Made by a program: the position numbers and the translations under genes. Under the pieces are notes generated by a model, which was given only the letters and a program-made list of their open reading frames with translations, had not been told where the DNA came from and made no database searches. Positions 15,167 to 16,423 of a stretch of 16,423 nucleotides of DNA are shown here, in pieces (within the stretch, counting starts at the first letter, position 1; the number at the start of each line of letters is the position of its first letter). This DNA is from Pseudomonadota bacterium (lineage in GTDB: Bacteria; Pseudomonadota; Alphaproteobacteria; UBA2966; CAIVPW01). The stretch spans positions 1 through 16,423 of the forward strand of contig JAQBXG010000012.1 in assembly GCA_027625125.1 (NCBI GenBank), given 5' to 3'.

Positions 15167-15241
15167 GGCTCTCTTCCTCGAACGGATAGCGGCAGAGCCG
15201 GAGTGTGCGACATCCCCCCAACCCCTGCAAGGGCGGCGGGT
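15167..15241 (-). other. hisN-yejA intergenic gap
   Basis: This 75-base gap holds the SD of yejA and a small inverted repeat (CCCT-TGC-AGGG) followed by a GGGGTTGGGGGG run on the transcribed strand. Neither is a convincing terminator or promoter. Read-through from the cytochrome c-hisN pair into yejABEF is therefore possible. Confidence 0.4.
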
Positions 15242-16042
15242 TTACGCGGGCCGTTCGGCCAGCACCGCCATCGCGGCTTCGTGAACACGCGGGTCGCCGG
15301 CGGCCAGAATGTTTGCTGGCCCGGCCGGGTCCGGCCGGCGCCCCTGCCAGTCGGTGAAGATTCCGCCCGCGCCTTCGACGACGGGCAACAGCGCGACGAA
15401 ATCATGGGGCGCCAGACGGCATTCGATCACCAGGTCGATCTGGCCGCTGGCCAGCAAACCAAACGCATAGGCGTCGGCGCTGAACAGCGTCATGCCGACG
15501 CGGTCGCGCAGGCGGTCGAACCCGGCCCGCTCTTCGGGGCCGTACCATTCGGTGCCGGTCGTATACATCGCCGCCCGCGCCAGGCCAGGGCATCCGCGCA
15601 CACGCGCTGTCGATCCGTTCCAGGTCGTGGCGCGTCCCCGCGCGCCGATCCAGCGCTCGCCGGTGATCGCCTGGTCGATCAATCCCGCCACCGGCGTGGC
15701 CCGGTGCAGCACGCCGATCAGCGTCGTGAAAACCGGTTTGCCGGTAATGAAGGATCGCGTGCCGTCGATCGGGTCCAGCACCCATACGGTTTCGGCTGCG
15801 ACATTGCGCTCGGGCAATTCCTCGCCGCGAATGCCATGGTCCGGAAACGCCGCCGCGATCACCGCGCGCATCGCCCGCTCGGCTTCGCGGTCGGCGGCGG
15901 TGACCGGGCTGCCGTCGCCCTTGGTCTCGACCGCTCCTGCGCGCCGGAATGCGCCGCGGATCACGTCGCCGGCGGCGTCGGCCGCGGCGCCGGCCACTTC
16001 GATCCAGGCCTCGATGGGCGGGCTCTCGCCCAACGCCGCCAT
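15242..16042 (-). CDS. hisN: Inositol-monophosphatase-family phosphatase, probable histidinol-phosphatase
   Basis: This Mg-dependent phosphatase of 266 aa most likely removes phosphate from L-histidinol phosphate, the penultimate stage of histidine synthesis. Metal-binding motifs of the IMPase fold are GEE (73-75), DPIDGT (90-95) and the C-terminal PHDF aspartate (214). The stretch DPIDGTRSFITGKPVFTTLIGV and SADAYAFGLLASGQIDLVIECRLAPHDFVALLPVVEGAGG is typical of the HisN subgroup rather than SuhB or CysQ, which have GT-x-NF/Y and WDxAA. The ATG at 16042 lies 10 nt after the cytochrome c stop, so the two are probably co-transcribed. No other his gene is visible here. Inositol-1-phosphatase activity cannot be ruled out from sequence. 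Confidence 0.88.
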   Translation of the reverse strand: MAALGESPPIEAWIEVAGAAADAAGDVIRGAFRRAGAVETKGDGSPVTAADREAERAMRAVIAAAFPDHGIRGEELPERNVAAETVWVLDPIDGTRSFITGKPVFTTLIGVLHRATPVAGLIDQAITGERWIGARGRATTWNGSTARVRGCPGLARAAMYTTGTEWYGPEERAGFDRLRDRVGMTLFSADAYAFGLLASGQIDLVIECRLAPHDFVALLPVVEGAGGIFTDWQGRRPDPAGPANILAAGDPRVHEAAMAVLAERPA

Positions 16043-16052
16043 GCCGCCGGCC

Positions 16053-16423
16053 CTAGCCGCCGGGCAGCGGAACCGGGCTGTTGCTCAGATCGCGCAGATA
16101 CCGGACCAGGTTGGCGCGCATCGCGGCGTCGGGGATGCCCGAATAATTCATGCGGGTGCCGCGGGCGAAGTCCTGCGGGCTGGTCAGAAATGCATCCAGC
16201 CGGTCCAGTGTCCAGGTTCCGCCTGCTTCGATCAGCGCGTCGGAATACTGGAACCCCTCGACCCCGGCGACCGGTCTGCCGACGATATTCCACAGATTGG
16301 GTCCGACCCGTCCGGCCTCGCCCTCGCCAAAGGTATGACAGGCGACGCATCGGATGCGGACGCTGTTGGCGGCGGCCGGGTCCGCGACGGCCAGCAGCGC
16401 CGCCAGCTCCGCGCCGATCCCGG
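16053..16423 (-). CDS. Small c-type cytochrome, N-terminus beyond the window
   Basis: This is the C-terminal 122 residues of a monohaem class I cytochrome c, a periplasmic or membrane-tethered electron carrier. The reading frame is open to the right edge with no start, so the signal peptide or anchor lies outside. The haem motif CVACH is at 16349-16335, preceded by ADPAAANSVRIR, and followed by TFGEGEAGRVGPNLWNIVGRPVAG. The axial methionine is in TRMNYSGIPD. The end VRYLRDLSNSPVPLPGG is typical of the cytochrome c family found next to prephenate dehydratase or kdsB in alphaproteobacteria. The first residue of the usual CxxCH context is RIRC rather than the common FKKC or FRKC. It is 10 nt upstream of hisN on the same strand. 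The partner oxidase or reductase is unknown. Confidence 0.9.
   Translation of the reverse strand, partial: GIGAELAALLAVADPAAANSVRIRCVACHTFGEGEAGRVGPNLWNIVGRPVAGVEGFQYSDALIEAGGTWTLDRLDAFLTSPQDFARGTRMNYSGIPDAAMRANLVRYLRDLSNSPVPLPGG

Noticed and set aside
15190..15241. G-rich run on the minus strand before yejA as a possible quadruplex
   Set aside because: Only two adjacent G-runs are present; four are needed for an intramolecular quadruplex.

Overview
The window is a GC-rich, densely packed chromosomal segment, most likely from an alphaproteobacterium of Rhodospirillales type. This is inferred from a complete general L-amino-acid (Aap) importer, a complete Yej-type peptide importer, the IMPase-type histidinol phosphatase beside a small cytochrome c, and the codon usage. 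I see no tRNA, rRNA, CRISPR array, insertion sequence or phage gene, and no gene-free stretch longer than about 110 bases. It reads as a core-metabolism and nutrient-uptake region rather than a mobile island.

Layout. Positions 1-1011 (+) hold the C-terminal part of a sensor histidine kinase whose PAS domain is interrupted by an in-frame stop at 40-42. Positions 1041-5170 (-) are a four-gene amino-acid ABC importer, transcribed aapJ, aapQ, aapM, aapP. A 13-bp stem capped by a GUGA tetraloop lies in the aapJ-aapQ gap. Just upstream on the same strand is msrA, a methionine sulfoxide reductase (5259-5876). An AT-rich divergent intergenic region (5877-5961) with overlapping TTGACA/TGTCAA inverted repeats separates msrA from a MarR-family regulator (5962-6417, +). 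The regulator is followed by nicotinate phosphoribosyltransferase (6461-7831, +) and an M17 leucyl-aminopeptidase-family enzyme (7936-9360, +).

The right half is a minus-strand cluster, transcribed from the right edge: a cytochrome c (partial, cut by the window end), a hisN-type phosphatase, and then yejA, yejB, yejE, yejF. The last gene, yejF, converges on the aminopeptidase and overlaps it by 11 bases.

How the genes fit together (inference). Two importers bring amino acids and oligopeptides into the cell, and the aminopeptidase could finish degrading imported peptides. NAPRT salvages nicotinate for NAD. MsrA with the MarR regulator suggests an oxidative or chemical stress switch placed between the amino-acid importer and the NAD/peptidase genes. 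None of these families is new. The observations most worth checking are regulatory: the msrA/marR operator region, the aapJ-aapQ hairpin, and the disrupted histidine kinase.
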